21,565 nucleotides of DNA from Planctomycetota bacterium (GCA_020425885.1 JAGQRA010000608.1:1-21565), one strand, 5' to 3'; shown: positions 8,209 to 16,258, counted from the first letter of the stretch. Notes: a model not told the origin generated them from the letters alone. Numbers and translations: made by a program.

Positions 8209-9705
8209 GTGCCAACCTCAACCGACAAGTCGACTTCGAAGCTGACCGCGGCCGCGCGGCGGGGAGCACTGCGCGGGGCCGCACGCCTCGGCTTGCGATA
8301 TGGCGCACTGTTGCTGGCGATCGGTTTCGCACAGGCCCAGGACGATGCGGTTCAGCGCCTCGTCGCCGGCGACGCCGCCCGCTGGATCGGCCATGCCGAT
8401 CCGATCGTACGCGGCGAGGCCGCCCTGGTACTCGCCGGCCTCCACGACCCGCGCAACCACGGGGCGATCCTCCGCGTCGCGCAGGACAGCGAAGAGCCGG
8501 CCCGGCTGCGCGGCCTGATCGCGCTCGGCATGCAGGCCACCGCCGGCGTCGTCGTGGTCCTCGACGAGGCCCTGCGCGACCAGTCCGAGCGCACCGGGCC
8601 GGCCGGGATCTGCGCCGCCTATGCGCTCGGCAGCCTGCCTCCAGCCCACGCCTCGGCGGTCGTCACCCGCACGTTGTCGAGCTTCCTGGACAGCAACTGG
8701 AAGCGCCAGGGCCCGGTCCTGCTCGCGCTGCTGCACGGCATGGCTCGCCAGCCGCAACATCATCAGGTCGTCGTCCTGAAGCAGCTCTACGACGAACGCG
8801 CCAACCGCAACCCGGCGATCCGATCGATGCTGCTGCGCCTGCTGCTGGCCGCCGATGCGACGATGACCGAGGAGCGCGTGCTCGACCTGCTCAGGCACGC
8901 CAGCCCCGAGGAACGGCTCGCCGTGCTGGACTGGCTGGTCGACAACCCCACCGATTACGACGACCGCCTCATCGACCAGATCGAGCGCATCGCCAGGTCC
9001 GGCAATCGCGCCGAGCTGCGGGCGCAGGCATTGGCGGTGCTGACCCGATTGCGGCATCCGCCGGCGATCGAGATCGCGGTCGACGCACTGGGCTCGAGCG
9101 AGGCCGTCGAGGTCGAACAGGGGATGCACTCGGCGCTGGCCATCGGTGGCGCCAGCATGCGCCTCGCGCTCGAGCGGCACCTGCTCGACGCCACCGAACC
9201 CGTTTTGATCGCCGCCATGCTGCGCTCGTGGGCGGCGCCACCATCGGACGAACTCGCCGACCACTGCGCCGCCCTCGCCGCCGACCGCGAGCGGCCGATG
9301 TCGGTTCGCACCGCCGCGGCGACGATCCTGTCGCGCACTGACACGGCGCGCGCCGCGCCGCTGTTGCGCGACGTGTTCCGCGCCGCGAGGAACGTCAGCG
9401 ATCTCGGCGAGCTGGCGCGCGCCATCGTCAGGACCAGCGAGCCGGTGCCGGCTTTGGCCAGGCTGCTGCCCAATCCTGAGGATCCGACGCTGTGCCCCGA
9501 GCACTGGCGCGCCCTGCTCGCCGAGTCGCATCCGGGCGCGACCCGTCACCTGCTGCAGGTGCTCGAGACGAGCCGATCGCCGACCGCCGAACTGCGCGCC
9601 GCGCTGACCTCGTGGCGGATGCCGATGGTGACGGGGCGGCAGCTCGGCGGCGGCACCGAGCTGCCCGAGCCGCTGCCGGCGCTGCTGTGTCAGATCGGGC
9701 GCTGA
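8209..9705 (+). CDS. Secreted HEAT-repeat protein
   Basis: 498 residues from GTG 8209. No ATG start in this frame lies upstream of the signal peptide, and no strong ribosome binding site is visible. Residues of about 10-44 form a long basic signal peptide (several Arg, then YGALLLAIGFAQAQ) with likely cleavage after AQA. The remainder is almost entirely alpha-helical and built from roughly 30-residue helical pairs with the pattern D/P-x-x-V/I-R-x-x-A-A-x-x-L-x-x-L, for example DPIVRGEAALVLAGL, typical of HEAT/PBS-lyase-like repeats. Such solenoids are binding scaffolds; no catalytic motif is visible. It is divergent from larC, with the 17-bp repeat array in between, and convergent with the 252-residue membrane-anchored protein gene. 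Confidence 0.8.
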   Translation: MPTSTDKSTSKLTAAARRGALRGAARLGLRYGALLLAIGFAQAQDDAVQRLVAGDAARWIGHADPIVRGEAALVLAGLHDPRNHGAILRVAQDSEEPARLRGLIALGMQATAGVVVVLDEALRDQSERTGPAGICAAYALGSLPPAHASAVVTRTLSSFLDSNWKRQGPVLLALLHGMARQPQHHQVVVLKQLYDERANRNPAIRSMLLRLLLAADATMTEERVLDLLRHASPEERLAVLDWLVDNPTDYDDRLIDQIERIARSGNRAELRAQALAVLTRLRHPPAIEIAVDALGSSEAVEVEQGMHSALAIGGASMRLALERHLLDATEPVLIAAMLRSWAAPPSDELADHCAALAADRERPMSVRTAAATILSRTDTARAAPLLRDVFRAARNVSDLGELARAIVRTSEPVPALARLLPNPEDPTLCPEHWRALLAESHPGATRHLLQVLETSRSPTAELRAALTSWRMPMVTGRQLGGGTELPEPLPALLCQIGR

Positions 9706-9713
9706 GATCGGCA

Positions 9714-9730
9714 GAACGAGACGCTCGTTC
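9714..9730 (+). terminator. Short hairpin just after the HEAT-repeat gene, possible transcript end
   Basis: GAACGAG-ACG-CTCGTTC forms a perfect 7-bp stem with a 3-nt loop, 8 nt after the stop codon at 9705 and before the convergent gene's stop at 9759. No T-run follows, so it is not a canonical intrinsic terminator. It may act bidirectionally or protect the 3' end. Confidence 0.35.
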
Positions 9731-9758
9731 GGGCCTGAGCCACGCGGTCGACGAGGCC

Positions 9759-10517
9759 TCAGCGGCGGCGCGTCTTCGCGGGCACCGATGCCCGCACCTG
9801 CTCGACGATCGCGGCGCACTCTGCCGGGTCCAGGCAACCGGCAGTCGCGAACGCCTCGGTCAAGGCAACGCACGACTCGATCGCCTGCTCGGCGAGTTTC
9901 CGCCGCAGCTCCATCGCGTCCGGCAGTTCATTCAGGCTCACGCCCGACCGAACGCCGTCGCGGGCCATGAAGATCGGATCGGGCCCGATCTTCCGGAGGC
10001 TGCGGGTCCTGTCGAGTGGACCGGAACGCACCGGGATCGTGCGGCCCTCGCGATGCAGACGTTCGAAGCCGGTCGTGCAGGCGGAGCGGTAATCCTCTGT
10101 CGTCGCCTCGATGTCCGATCGATGTGCCTCGGCGACGGCCGCGATGCTCTGGCGCGCGGCAGGTGGAAGGTAGCGATCGCGCGGGTTGAAGGTGCGGCTG
10201 CGAAACAGCCGGCTGGCAGCGATGTTCTGCGGCGCGGCCAGCAGCGCCGCGACCTGGTCGCGGTCCCGCACGCGCAGGAGTCGCCATGCGGCATCGGTCT
10301 CGGCCGTCGGGGCCGACCCTGGCGGGACGCGGCGCTCGCTGATTGCTGCATCCTCACCAACCGATGCGGGGGCGATGGTGACCACCCCGGTCGATTCGGT
10401 CGTGTCGACGACTCGAGGCGGCTGCTCCCACGCCCGCGGCGCCGTCATGAGCAGGACAATGAGGAACCCGCCGACGATCCCCACCAACGCCACGCGTCGA
10501 CACGATCTCATCGCCAT
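9759..10517 (-). CDS. Membrane-anchored protein of unknown function, last gene of the oxidase operon
   Basis: 252 residues; I do not recognise the family. The N-terminus is short and basic (MAMRSCRR) followed by one hydrophobic segment (about residues 10-25), so it is either a signal anchor or an uncleaved signal peptide placing the rest outside the cytoplasm. Residues of about 28-75 are low-complexity and likely a linker. Residues of about 75-250 are predicted helical with many Arg and Glu and paired Cys near the C-terminus (AGCLDPAECAAI). The start at 10517 lies only 3 nt from the stop of the upstream FG-GAP-type gene, so both are probably on one mRNA. An in-frame ATG two codons later (10511) is an alternative start. 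Confidence 0.65.
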   Translation of the reverse strand: MAMRSCRRVALVGIVGGFLIVLLMTAPRAWEQPPRVVDTTESTGVVTIAPASVGEDAAISERRVPPGSAPTAETDAAWRLLRVRDRDQVAALLAAPQNIAASRLFRSRTFNPRDRYLPPAARQSIAAVAEAHRSDIEATTEDYRSACTTGFERLHREGRTIPVRSGPLDRTRSLRKIGPDPIFMARDGVRSGVSLNELPDAMELRRKLAEQAIESCVALTEAFATAGCLDPAECAAIVEQVRASVPAKTRRR

Positions 10518-10520
10518 CGC

Positions 10521-12125
10521 CTACTGCAGCCGGAACTGCTGCCGCCAGGTGGCGCCGTGGCTCAGAGTCACGGGGTCGAGCACGAGCCACTGCGCGGCGA
10601 AGGCGTAACCGAGGCCACTCGGCGCGAGCGGACGGCCGAGGTCGAGCCCCGCATAGCCGAAGGTCGGGCCGGCGCTGCCGACGACCTGCATGCCGACCCA
10701 GGTCGGCGGCACGAGCAGTTGGCAACCCGCGAAGCCGAACGGATCGAGCGCGATCGGCAGCGACACTCCGGCGTAGCTCGTGCTGTTCGCCGCAGCCATC
10801 AGGCACCATGCGAGCGCCCCCGGTTCGGCCGAACCGAGCACCAGGCGGCTCGTCTGCGTCGGCGACGTACCCACCCGGCGGATGCCGATGCTCGGCGAGA
10901 TGCCCGTGCTGCTGCAACCGGCCCCGGATACCGCGGTGCCGGGCGGCGAACAACGCCAGACCTCGATGCGGCCCCAGTTGCCTGGGGAAGGCTGTTCGGC
11001 CAAGGCGTAGACCGGGTACGGGTTGCCGGGCTGGACTCCCATGCCGGCGATGGTGTTGGCATACATCGGGAACAGGCTCAGACCCCGCGGCTCGGTGTGC
11101 AGCAGGATCTGCCCATCGCGCATCGAGAAGGCGTGTGTGCGGCCATCATGGCCGGGTTGGGCATTTCGGTACCCCGGTGCCGACCCGATCACATCCGGCA
11201 GACCATCGAGGTCGGCATCGAGTCCGCCGATGAGGCGATCCCCGAACGGAAACGCCGTCGAACTCCACCGCCGCAGCGGCACACCGGTCGCGCCCGAGTA
11301 GACGTTCAACACGCTCCGGTAGCTACCCCAGTAGTTGCTGGTCGCGTAGTCGAGGAAGCCGTCGCGGTCGATGTCCCCGGCCACACACAGCGGGTAGCCG
11401 ATGTTGTCGTAGGGCTGTTCGCCGAAGGTCACGCGCAGCACGGTTCCGGTGCGACCCGAGATCAGCGCCATGACGCCGTACCCGACGCTGTTGAGTTCGA
11501 TGCCGCCGATCACGAAGTCATCGCACCCGTCACCCGTGACGTCACCGATCGCCACGGCATCGAGCGCGAGCATGCCGAGGTTCCAGGCTGGAACCGTATA
11601 GAGCAGTGCGCCCGTGTGGTCGTAGGCGAGGACGTCTGAGCAGCGTGGGCGCGTGCGCCCGGCGATCAGGTCGGGAAGGCCGTCACCATTGAGGTCGACT
11701 CGACCGGCCAGGATCCGACCGAGATAGCCGCAGTTGGGTTGGGTTGCCAGGAACAGCTGTCGGCTGAGATGAGGCGACCAGACCTCCACCAGTTCGGTTC
11801 CCAACTGATTGTTCCACGAAAAGGCGTAGTCGGGGTATCCGTCGAGGTCGAAGTCGCCGACCCCGATCAGGTTCTCTGGGTTAGCGAATGGAACCTGTCG
11901 GAATAGCGCACTGCCGTCGGCCCCAGACAGGACGTGAATCATCGGGAAGTACGCAGTGCTCGTGCCCCAGATTACCGCCAGCAGATCGTCGTACCCGTCT
12001 AGATCGAGGTCGCCGAAGGTCGCGATGTAGGTCGCCGAGGCCGGCGGATGGTAGTAGTCCCAGAGCAACTCCTGCCCCTCGAGGAAGGCGGATGCGAGAC
12101 CGAGAGCAAGCAAATGACGGATCAT
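10521..12125 (-). CDS. Secreted FG-GAP/VCBS-repeat protein with C-terminal planctomycete-type module
   Basis: 534 residues from ATG at 12123-12125, which overlaps the upstream oxidase stop as ATGA. An AAGG lies a few bases before it, so I prefer it to the ATG at 12140. The signal peptide is short (MIRHLLALGLASAFLEG). At least six Ca-binding-type blades of the FG-GAP/VCBS kind follow, with cores such as GDLDLDGYDDLL, GDFDLDGYPDYA, VDLNGDGLPDLI and GDIDRDGFLDYA, forming an integrin-alpha-like seven-bladed propeller. Residues 396-534 are the shared module, with GAGC near its start and FGFAGC in the middle. The propeller is probably an extracellular binding unit; no catalytic residues are evident. 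It is the second gene in the oxidase operon. Confidence 0.85.
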   Translation of the reverse strand: MIRHLLALGLASAFLEGQELLWDYYHPPASATYIATFGDLDLDGYDDLLAVIWGTSTAYFPMIHVLSGADGSALFRQVPFANPENLIGVGDFDLDGYPDYAFSWNNQLGTELVEVWSPHLSRQLFLATQPNCGYLGRILAGRVDLNGDGLPDLIAGRTRPRCSDVLAYDHTGALLYTVPAWNLGMLALDAVAIGDVTGDGCDDFVIGGIELNSVGYGVMALISGRTGTVLRVTFGEQPYDNIGYPLCVAGDIDRDGFLDYATSNYWGSYRSVLNVYSGATGVPLRRWSSTAFPFGDRLIGGLDADLDGLPDVIGSAPGYRNAQPGHDGRTHAFSMRDGQILLHTEPRGLSLFPMYANTIAGMGVQPGNPYPVYALAEQPSPGNWGRIEVWRCSPPGTAVSGAGCSSTGISPSIGIRRVGTSPTQTSRLVLGSAEPGALAWCLMAAANSTSYAGVSLPIALDPFGFAGCQLLVPPTWVGMQVVGSAGPTFGYAGLDLGRPLAPSGLGYAFAAQWLVLDPVTLSHGATWRQQFRLQ

Positions 12126-14144
12126 TGGACCTTGATCCATGCGGCCTCGGAAGGAACCAGCGCACTGTTCAGCGCGAACAGCATGTAGTAGCCCCTTGGC
12201 AACGAGAGGTTGTCCGGGATATCGAAGACTCGTTGGTCGTGGCCGAGGTCCGAGCCGTCGTCACCGATCAGTTCGACGTACCGCGCCGTCATGTCGGCGT
12301 GATGGGTCATCGACCCTGGGGCCATGAGTACGAGCCGTTCGATGTGGTCGATCGCCTCGATGCCCCCACACTGGATCACGAGCCCTTGCAGGTCATTGGT
12401 CAGGAGCCACGTTTCGTCGACCGGATCCTGGGGAACCGGGATCCCCAGGCTGTCCTTGATCGAGAGGATGGTCGGCCGCGGTGGGTTTCCCTGCAGGTAG
12501 TGGGGAACGAAGATGTCGTAGTCGGTACCCGAAAGCCGAACTTCACCGCCACCGACGAAGACCCGACCATCTGGCAGGAGAACCGCCGTCGTGTGGTACT
12601 GTCGAGGAGTCGGCGAATCGCCAGCCGGCGATGGCAGTGTTGTCCAGCCGTTCCTGTAGACGGCGGTCTTGTAGTTCGTTGCGGCACCCTGCCTGCCACC
12701 GATCATCACGACCGAACCATCGGGCAGGATCACCCCGTTGGTCTCGGTCCGTGCACCGGGAGTGCCTGGAACTGTCCCGAGGGGGATCCAGGGGGCGGCA
12801 GTCTGTGTTGCAAGGCATGCTTCGGCGTTGTCGGTGTAGCCGGCGGCATCAACCCCGCACATGCGGACCACGAGGTCTTGGAGCGGGCCGAATCGCCCGA
12901 AGAACACGGCGGATCCGTCGTGACGGTGATGCGGCCAACCCGATCCCGTTCGTCCCACGCTCACATCCCAAGTGCGCATCGCGATCGGCACATTCAGGTC
13001 GACCTTCGACGACAGATAGGCCCAGCCGGAACTGAAGATCGTGCCATCACTCAGCAGGTGCAGGCGCGGATACTGGTCGAGCCACTCGTCCTCGTGGTTT
13101 GGGATCGAGGTGTTGGGGCCGGGTAGGCTCTGGGTCTGGTTGTCGGGATCGATCACGAACGCCGACGAGGCGCCGCTGGCGAAGCTCTGCCAGCACTCGT
13201 AGGTGTCCTCGGGGTAGATCGGTCCCGGGGCATTCTGGTCCGTGCCACCGGCGACCATCACGACCTCGCGAGGATTGCTGGCACTCAGGCGCGAAAGGCG
13301 CTGGGAAAGCGTCACTGTGGGGTAGTACCGGTCGTCGAGCAGTCCCAGCGGATCCTGCACCCAAGACCCGAGTTCGCCTTGGTAGAAGGGGGAAGTCTGC
13401 CCCGGAAACGGCTGCGAGGGAGCGCTCGGATCGAACAAGAACAGGAACTTCGCTCCAGATTCCGCGAGCACTACCTGCGGCGTTCGATTGGGATCGTAGG
13501 ACCAGTCGAAAGTCGCTCCGCCGGCGACCACCAGATCACCGTTCTGGTTCCAACAGTGCCCCGTGCAGAAGATGTCCTCGAAGACCGTCGGATTCGACGG
13601 AGTCCCGGGCGCCGGGAAGGTCGGACCGTACGGCGCGAGCGGCAGCAGGAAGTTCCTGAAGTGCGGAGCGGCCGGGTTAGGCGTCGTCTGCGTCGGATCG
13701 ATGATCGAGAAGCCCTGGAAGTACCAGTAGTTGGTCGCGTCGTACGGGAGGCCGGGCTTCAGCGCGATCGGGCCACGATTCCACACGAGGATGTGACCCT
13801 GGAGTGGCCCCTTGGGGATGAGGCACATGTGGATCGCGTTGAAGTTGCCGTTGACCGGTGACCAGATGGTCGGATCGTTGTAGCCCCAGCCGAACGGCGT
13901 CAGGTCGGCGGGCGGCGGGACGTAGCCCGTGCCGGTGAACGGCGACCGGAAGTCGGTCGATCCCGGGCTCCCCGGCGGCGCGTGGTGAAAGCCCGTCTGC
14001 CAGGTCCCCGTGATCTGAGCGGGGGCGCTACTCGCCACTGCGAGCGTGATCAGCGCAACCAGGGTGGGCAGTCCCCCCCCCCCCGCGTACGGAACCGATG
14101 AACTCGTGTCCTGAAGAACGTCCCGTCGACAGAATCAACCGCAT
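12122..14144 (-). CDS. Secreted galactose/glyoxal-oxidase-like copper-radical oxidase; start codon out of frame because of a 12-G tract
   Basis: The main frame runs from GTG 14038 to the stop at 12122 (638 residues) and is a kelch-type propeller followed by the C-terminal domain of galactose oxidase-like proteins. All active-site residues are identifiable in that numbering: Cys158 in EDIFCTGHC and Tyr239 in DRYYPT (the Cys-Tyr radical cofactor), Tyr481 and His482 in RQYHTTAVLLPDGRVFVGGG, and His579 in GSMTHHADM. The family oxidises primary alcohols or aldehydes and makes H2O2. The GTG start lacks a signal peptide. ATG 14144, with AGGAGGTG at the right spacing, encodes the n-region, and the hydrophobic core (LPTLVALITLAVASSAPAQ) is in the other frame. 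Removing one G from the run at 14073-14084 joins them into 673 residues. As sequenced, ATG 14144 gives a 38-residue peptide ending at 14028. The mismatch may be phase variation or a sequencing error. Confidence 0.85.
14073..14084 (-). repeat. 12-nucleotide G tract (C on + strand) within the oxidase signal-peptide region
   Basis: An uninterrupted run of 12 C on the given strand, read as 12 G in the gene. It lies 60 nt downstream of the well-supported ATG 14144 and just before the hydrophobic core of the signal peptide. Read from that ATG, 12 G shifts out of the oxidase frame, while 11 G (or 14) would restore it. Homopolymers of this length are slippage-prone both in cells and in sequencing. 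Confidence 0.9.
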
Positions 14145-14148
14145 GTGT

Positions 14149-14156
14149 CACCTCCT
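14149..14156 (-). promoter_or_regulatory. Strong Shine-Dalgarno site deciding the oxidase start
   Basis: On the minus strand AGGAGGTG lies 4 nt before ATG 14144, giving 6 nt between AGGAGG and the start. It is the best ribosome binding site in the window; most other genes here have weak or no Shine-Dalgarno sequences. It argues for ATG 14144 as the true start despite the frame break downstream. Confidence 0.8.
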
Positions 14157-14182
14157 GGGAAGGTGTTGAAAGGGTCCTTCCC
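14157..14182 (-). promoter_or_regulatory. Leader hairpin abutting the oxidase ribosome binding site
   Basis: In the transcript direction GGGAAGG (14182-14176) pairs perfectly with CCTTCCC (14163-14157) across a 12-nt loop, and the Shine-Dalgarno AGGAGGTG follows with no spacer. A competing pairing, CACCT (14165-14161) with AGGTG (14153-14149) over a 7-nt loop, would hide the Shine-Dalgarno sequence and shares bases 14161-14163 with the first stem. The two are mutually exclusive, as in translation switches. Both are short and may be chance. Confidence 0.35.
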
Positions 14183-14196
14183 CGTAGGCCGCCATG

Positions 14197-14490
14197 TTAC
14201 CGACCACGCCTGATCCTGATAGGGGGGCAGCCCGATTCATCGTTGGCGGCCTCGACGATGCCGCGGAATCGCTCGGTGAAGCTGGAGCAGATGCCGAGGT
14301 TCGGGAACCGCTTACCGCGCAGAATGCCCTTGATGTTGTCGGCCAGGTTCGTGCAGTCCGTCGGCATCGGCGATCCCGTCGGCGGCTGTCCGCAGGAACA
14401 TGCGCCAACTCATCGGTCGATCCGGAGTCGGCGGCACGCCGAGGTCTCGCCGCACCCTGTCGATCGTGCTCCGAGCGAACCTGATTGACT
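14197..14490 (-). pseudogene. Decayed integrase-core (DDE) transposase remnant
   Basis: Two adjacent minus-strand frames give pieces of one transposase. The first, from about 14490 to 14360, reads STIDRVRRDLGVPPTPDRP then MSWRMFLRTAADGIADAD. This matches the linker and start of the integrase core, usually P-P-x-P-x-R-x-x-S-W-x-x-F-L-R-x-H-x-x-x-I-A-A-A-D-F-F, with the first catalytic Asp. The second, ending at the TAA at 14197-14199, reads TNLADNIKGILRGKRF and FTERFRGIVEAA, matching the usual N-L-T-D-x-x-D-G-F-L-x-G-K-R-F and F-T-x-x-F-R-x-I-L-x-x-A-G stretch. The residues between the two pieces are lost, with a frameshift, and the second catalytic Asp (DRD) is missing. No terminal inverted repeats are seen. 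Base use is still coding-like, suggesting recent decay. Identification is from remembered family pattern. Confidence 0.6.
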
Positions 14491-14494
14491 CCCG

Positions 14495-15190
14495 CTACGC
14501 CGAGCCCTTCTTGCGACCGCCCGAGCTCTTGTTCCCGGTCGACTTGCGCGGCGTGACCTTCCCCGAGGCAGCCTTGTCTGCAGCCTTGCTGCCCGACCGT
14601 GGCTTCGCGGCCTGACGGGCCGGCTTGGCGACCTTGTCCTTGGTCGCACGCTTGCCCGCGGCCGGGACCTTCTCGGCCGGCGTCGGCAAGACGTCACCCG
14701 ACCTCTCCTTCGCACCCGTCGCATCGGTCGCAACAGCGCCCAATTCCTGATCGCGCCGGGAACCGATCGTGGCCAGCGTGCGGACGACGGCGCCGGGGTC
14801 GACGGCGGCGGGGCGGGCGTGGGCGGCGCGCACCAGATCGTTGGTCGAGATCATGCCGACCAGCTTGTTGCGGGCGTCGACGACCGGGAGCCGGTGCACG
14901 CGCAGCTGCTGCATGGTCTGCATGACGGCGGCGACCGACTCGTCCGGCCGGCACGCGACGACCTTGCGGGCCATGGCCACCGCCACCGGGATCTCGGACA
15001 GGGCGCGACCCTGGGTGTAGGAGGCCATGCAGAGGTCGCGATCGGTGATCACGCCGACCACGGCGCCTTCGCCGTCGAGGACCGGGACGATGCCGCAGTC
15101 ACCCTCCCACATCGCGCGCGCGGCCGCATCCAATCGGTCGACGACCCGGACCGAGCGCGGCTCGGTGCTCATGAGTTCGATGGTTTTCAT
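14495..15190 (-). CDS. Two-CBS-domain protein with lysine-rich histone-H1-like tail
   Basis: 231 residues from ATG at 15188-15190 with GAGG about 10 nt upstream. CBS domain 1 covers about residues 1-56 (MSTEP, IVPVLDGEGAVVGVITDRDL) and CBS domain 2 about 75-126 (VHRLPVVDARNKLVGMISTNDL), together forming a Bateman module that typically binds adenine nucleotides. Residues of about 170-231 are a low-complexity tail of Lys, Ala, Pro, Ser and Arg, for example KRATKDKVAKPARQAAKP, ending GGRKKGSA. It resembles bacterial histone-H1-like DNA-binding tails and is unusual on a CBS protein. The gene follows the fructose-bisphosphatase stop by 81 nt on the same strand and may be cotranscribed. A regulatory role in response to energy state is plausible but unproven. 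Confidence 0.85.
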   Translation of the reverse strand: MKTIELMSTEPRSVRVVDRLDAAARAMWEGDCGIVPVLDGEGAVVGVITDRDLCMASYTQGRALSEIPVAVAMARKVVACRPDESVAAVMQTMQQLRVHRLPVVDARNKLVGMISTNDLVRAAHARPAAVDPGAVVRTLATIGSRRDQELGAVATDATGAKERSGDVLPTPAEKVPAAGKRATKDKVAKPARQAAKPRSGSKAADKAASGKVTPRKSTGNKSSGGRKKGSA

Positions 15191-15271
15191 AGCCGGATCC
15201 TCGCCGCGGCGCCGCCTTTCGGCGAGCACTTTTCCGACTCGTTCGCGGAACTGACGACGGCCCCGGAGCAC

Positions 15272-16258
15272 TCAGCCCAGACGCCGCACCGCCTCTTCGA
15301 CGTCGCCCTTGCTGCCGAGGAACAGCGGCGTGCGCTGATGCAGCTCCTGCGGCATGACGTCGCGGATCAGCTGCTTGCCCATGCTGCCGAGGCCGCCGGC
15401 CCGCTCGCAGAGGAAGGTCAGCGGCGCGTTCTCGTAGAGCAGGCGCAGCTTGCCCTGGGGTTTTGCGACCTCGCCGGGATACATGTAGATGCCGCCCTTG
15501 AGCAGGGTGCGGTGGAAGTCGCCGACCAGGGCGCCGGAATAGCGCGCCGATCGCTTGCCACACTCCGTCTGCTGCATGCGGAACGCGCGCACCATGTCCC
15601 TGGTGGCATCGTCCCACTTGGCCTCGTTGGCCTCGTTGACGGCGTACGAGCCCGCACCTTCGGGGATGCGGATGTCGGGATGGGTCAGGAAGAAGGTGCC
15701 GATCGAGCGGTCGAGGGTGAAGCCGTTCACCGGCCCGCCCGCCGAGTAGACCATCATCGTGCACGGGCCGTAGAGGATGTAGCCGGCGGCGACCATGTCG
15801 CGGCCGGGCTGCAGGAAGTCCTCGGTCGTCGCCTTGCCCGACTTCGTCACCCGCTTCCAGATCGCGAAGATGGTGCCCATCTGACCGGCGACGTCGACGT
15901 TGCCCGAGCCGTCGAGCGGATCGGTGGCGACGATGTACTTGCCGTTCTCGCCGTCGTTCGGCAGGTAGACGTCCTCCATCTCCTCGCTGGCGATACCGGC
16001 GACCATCGGCGCGGTATCGAAGATCTGCATGACGAGGTCGTTGCTGATGACGTCGAGGGCGCGCACGTTCTCGTCCTGCACGTTCGTCGTGCCGGTGTAA
16101 CCGAGCTTGCCGACGAAGCCGGCGCGCATGATCTCGCTGGCCAGCATGCGGCCGATCAGGCTGAAGCGGTTGAGGACGGTCGACAGGCCGCCGGTGGCGC
16201 CGGCGTCGGCCTGATCGCGGAAGAACTGTTCGCTGAGCGTGAGGCGAGAGGTGGTCAT
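15272..16258 (-). CDS. fbp: Class I fructose-1,6-bisphosphatase
   Basis: 328 residues from ATG at 16256-16258; the open frame continues upstream to 16399 but the family begins near this Met (MTTSRLTLSEQFF). Signatures are SEE at 91-93 and DPLDGSGN at 113-120 (metal and phosphate site; usual DPLDGSSN), GDFHRTLLKGGIYMYP, KLRLLYENAPLTFLCERAGG and the terminal HQRTPLFLGSKGDVEE. The enzyme hydrolyses fructose 1,6-bisphosphate to fructose 6-phosphate in gluconeogenesis, in the cytoplasm. Ser to Gly in the DPLDGSxN motif is a small departure from the usual form. No strong ribosome binding site is visible. It lies 67 nt after the GT-C gene stop, and the CBS gene follows it. Confidence 0.96.
   Translation of the reverse strand: MTTSRLTLSEQFFRDQADAGATGGLSTVLNRFSLIGRMLASEIMRAGFVGKLGYTGTTNVQDENVRALDVISNDLVMQIFDTAPMVAGIASEEMEDVYLPNDGENGKYIVATDPLDGSGNVDVAGQMGTIFAIWKRVTKSGKATTEDFLQPGRDMVAAGYILYGPCTMMVYSAGGPVNGFTLDRSIGTFFLTHPDIRIPEGAGSYAVNEANEAKWDDATRDMVRAFRMQQTECGKRSARYSGALVGDFHRTLLKGGIYMYPGEVAKPQGKLRLLYENAPLTFLCERAGGLGSMGKQLIRDVMPQELHQRTPLFLGSKGDVEEAVRRLG

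Noticed and set aside
8218..9873. 551-codon minus-strand open frame opposite the HEAT-repeat gene
   Set aside because: It is antisense to a gene with a signal peptide and regular helical repeats, and its product is compositionally biased.
9492..11639. 715-codon plus-strand open frame spanning the HEAT gene end and two minus-strand genes
   Set aside because: It crosses several real genes on both strands and gives an Arg/Ala/Gly-rich product without motifs.
14036..14038. GTG 14038 as the simple start of the oxidase
   Set aside because: It would leave no signal peptide although the hydrophobic core lies in frame just upstream, and it has no ribosome binding site. Kept only as a re-initiation possibility.
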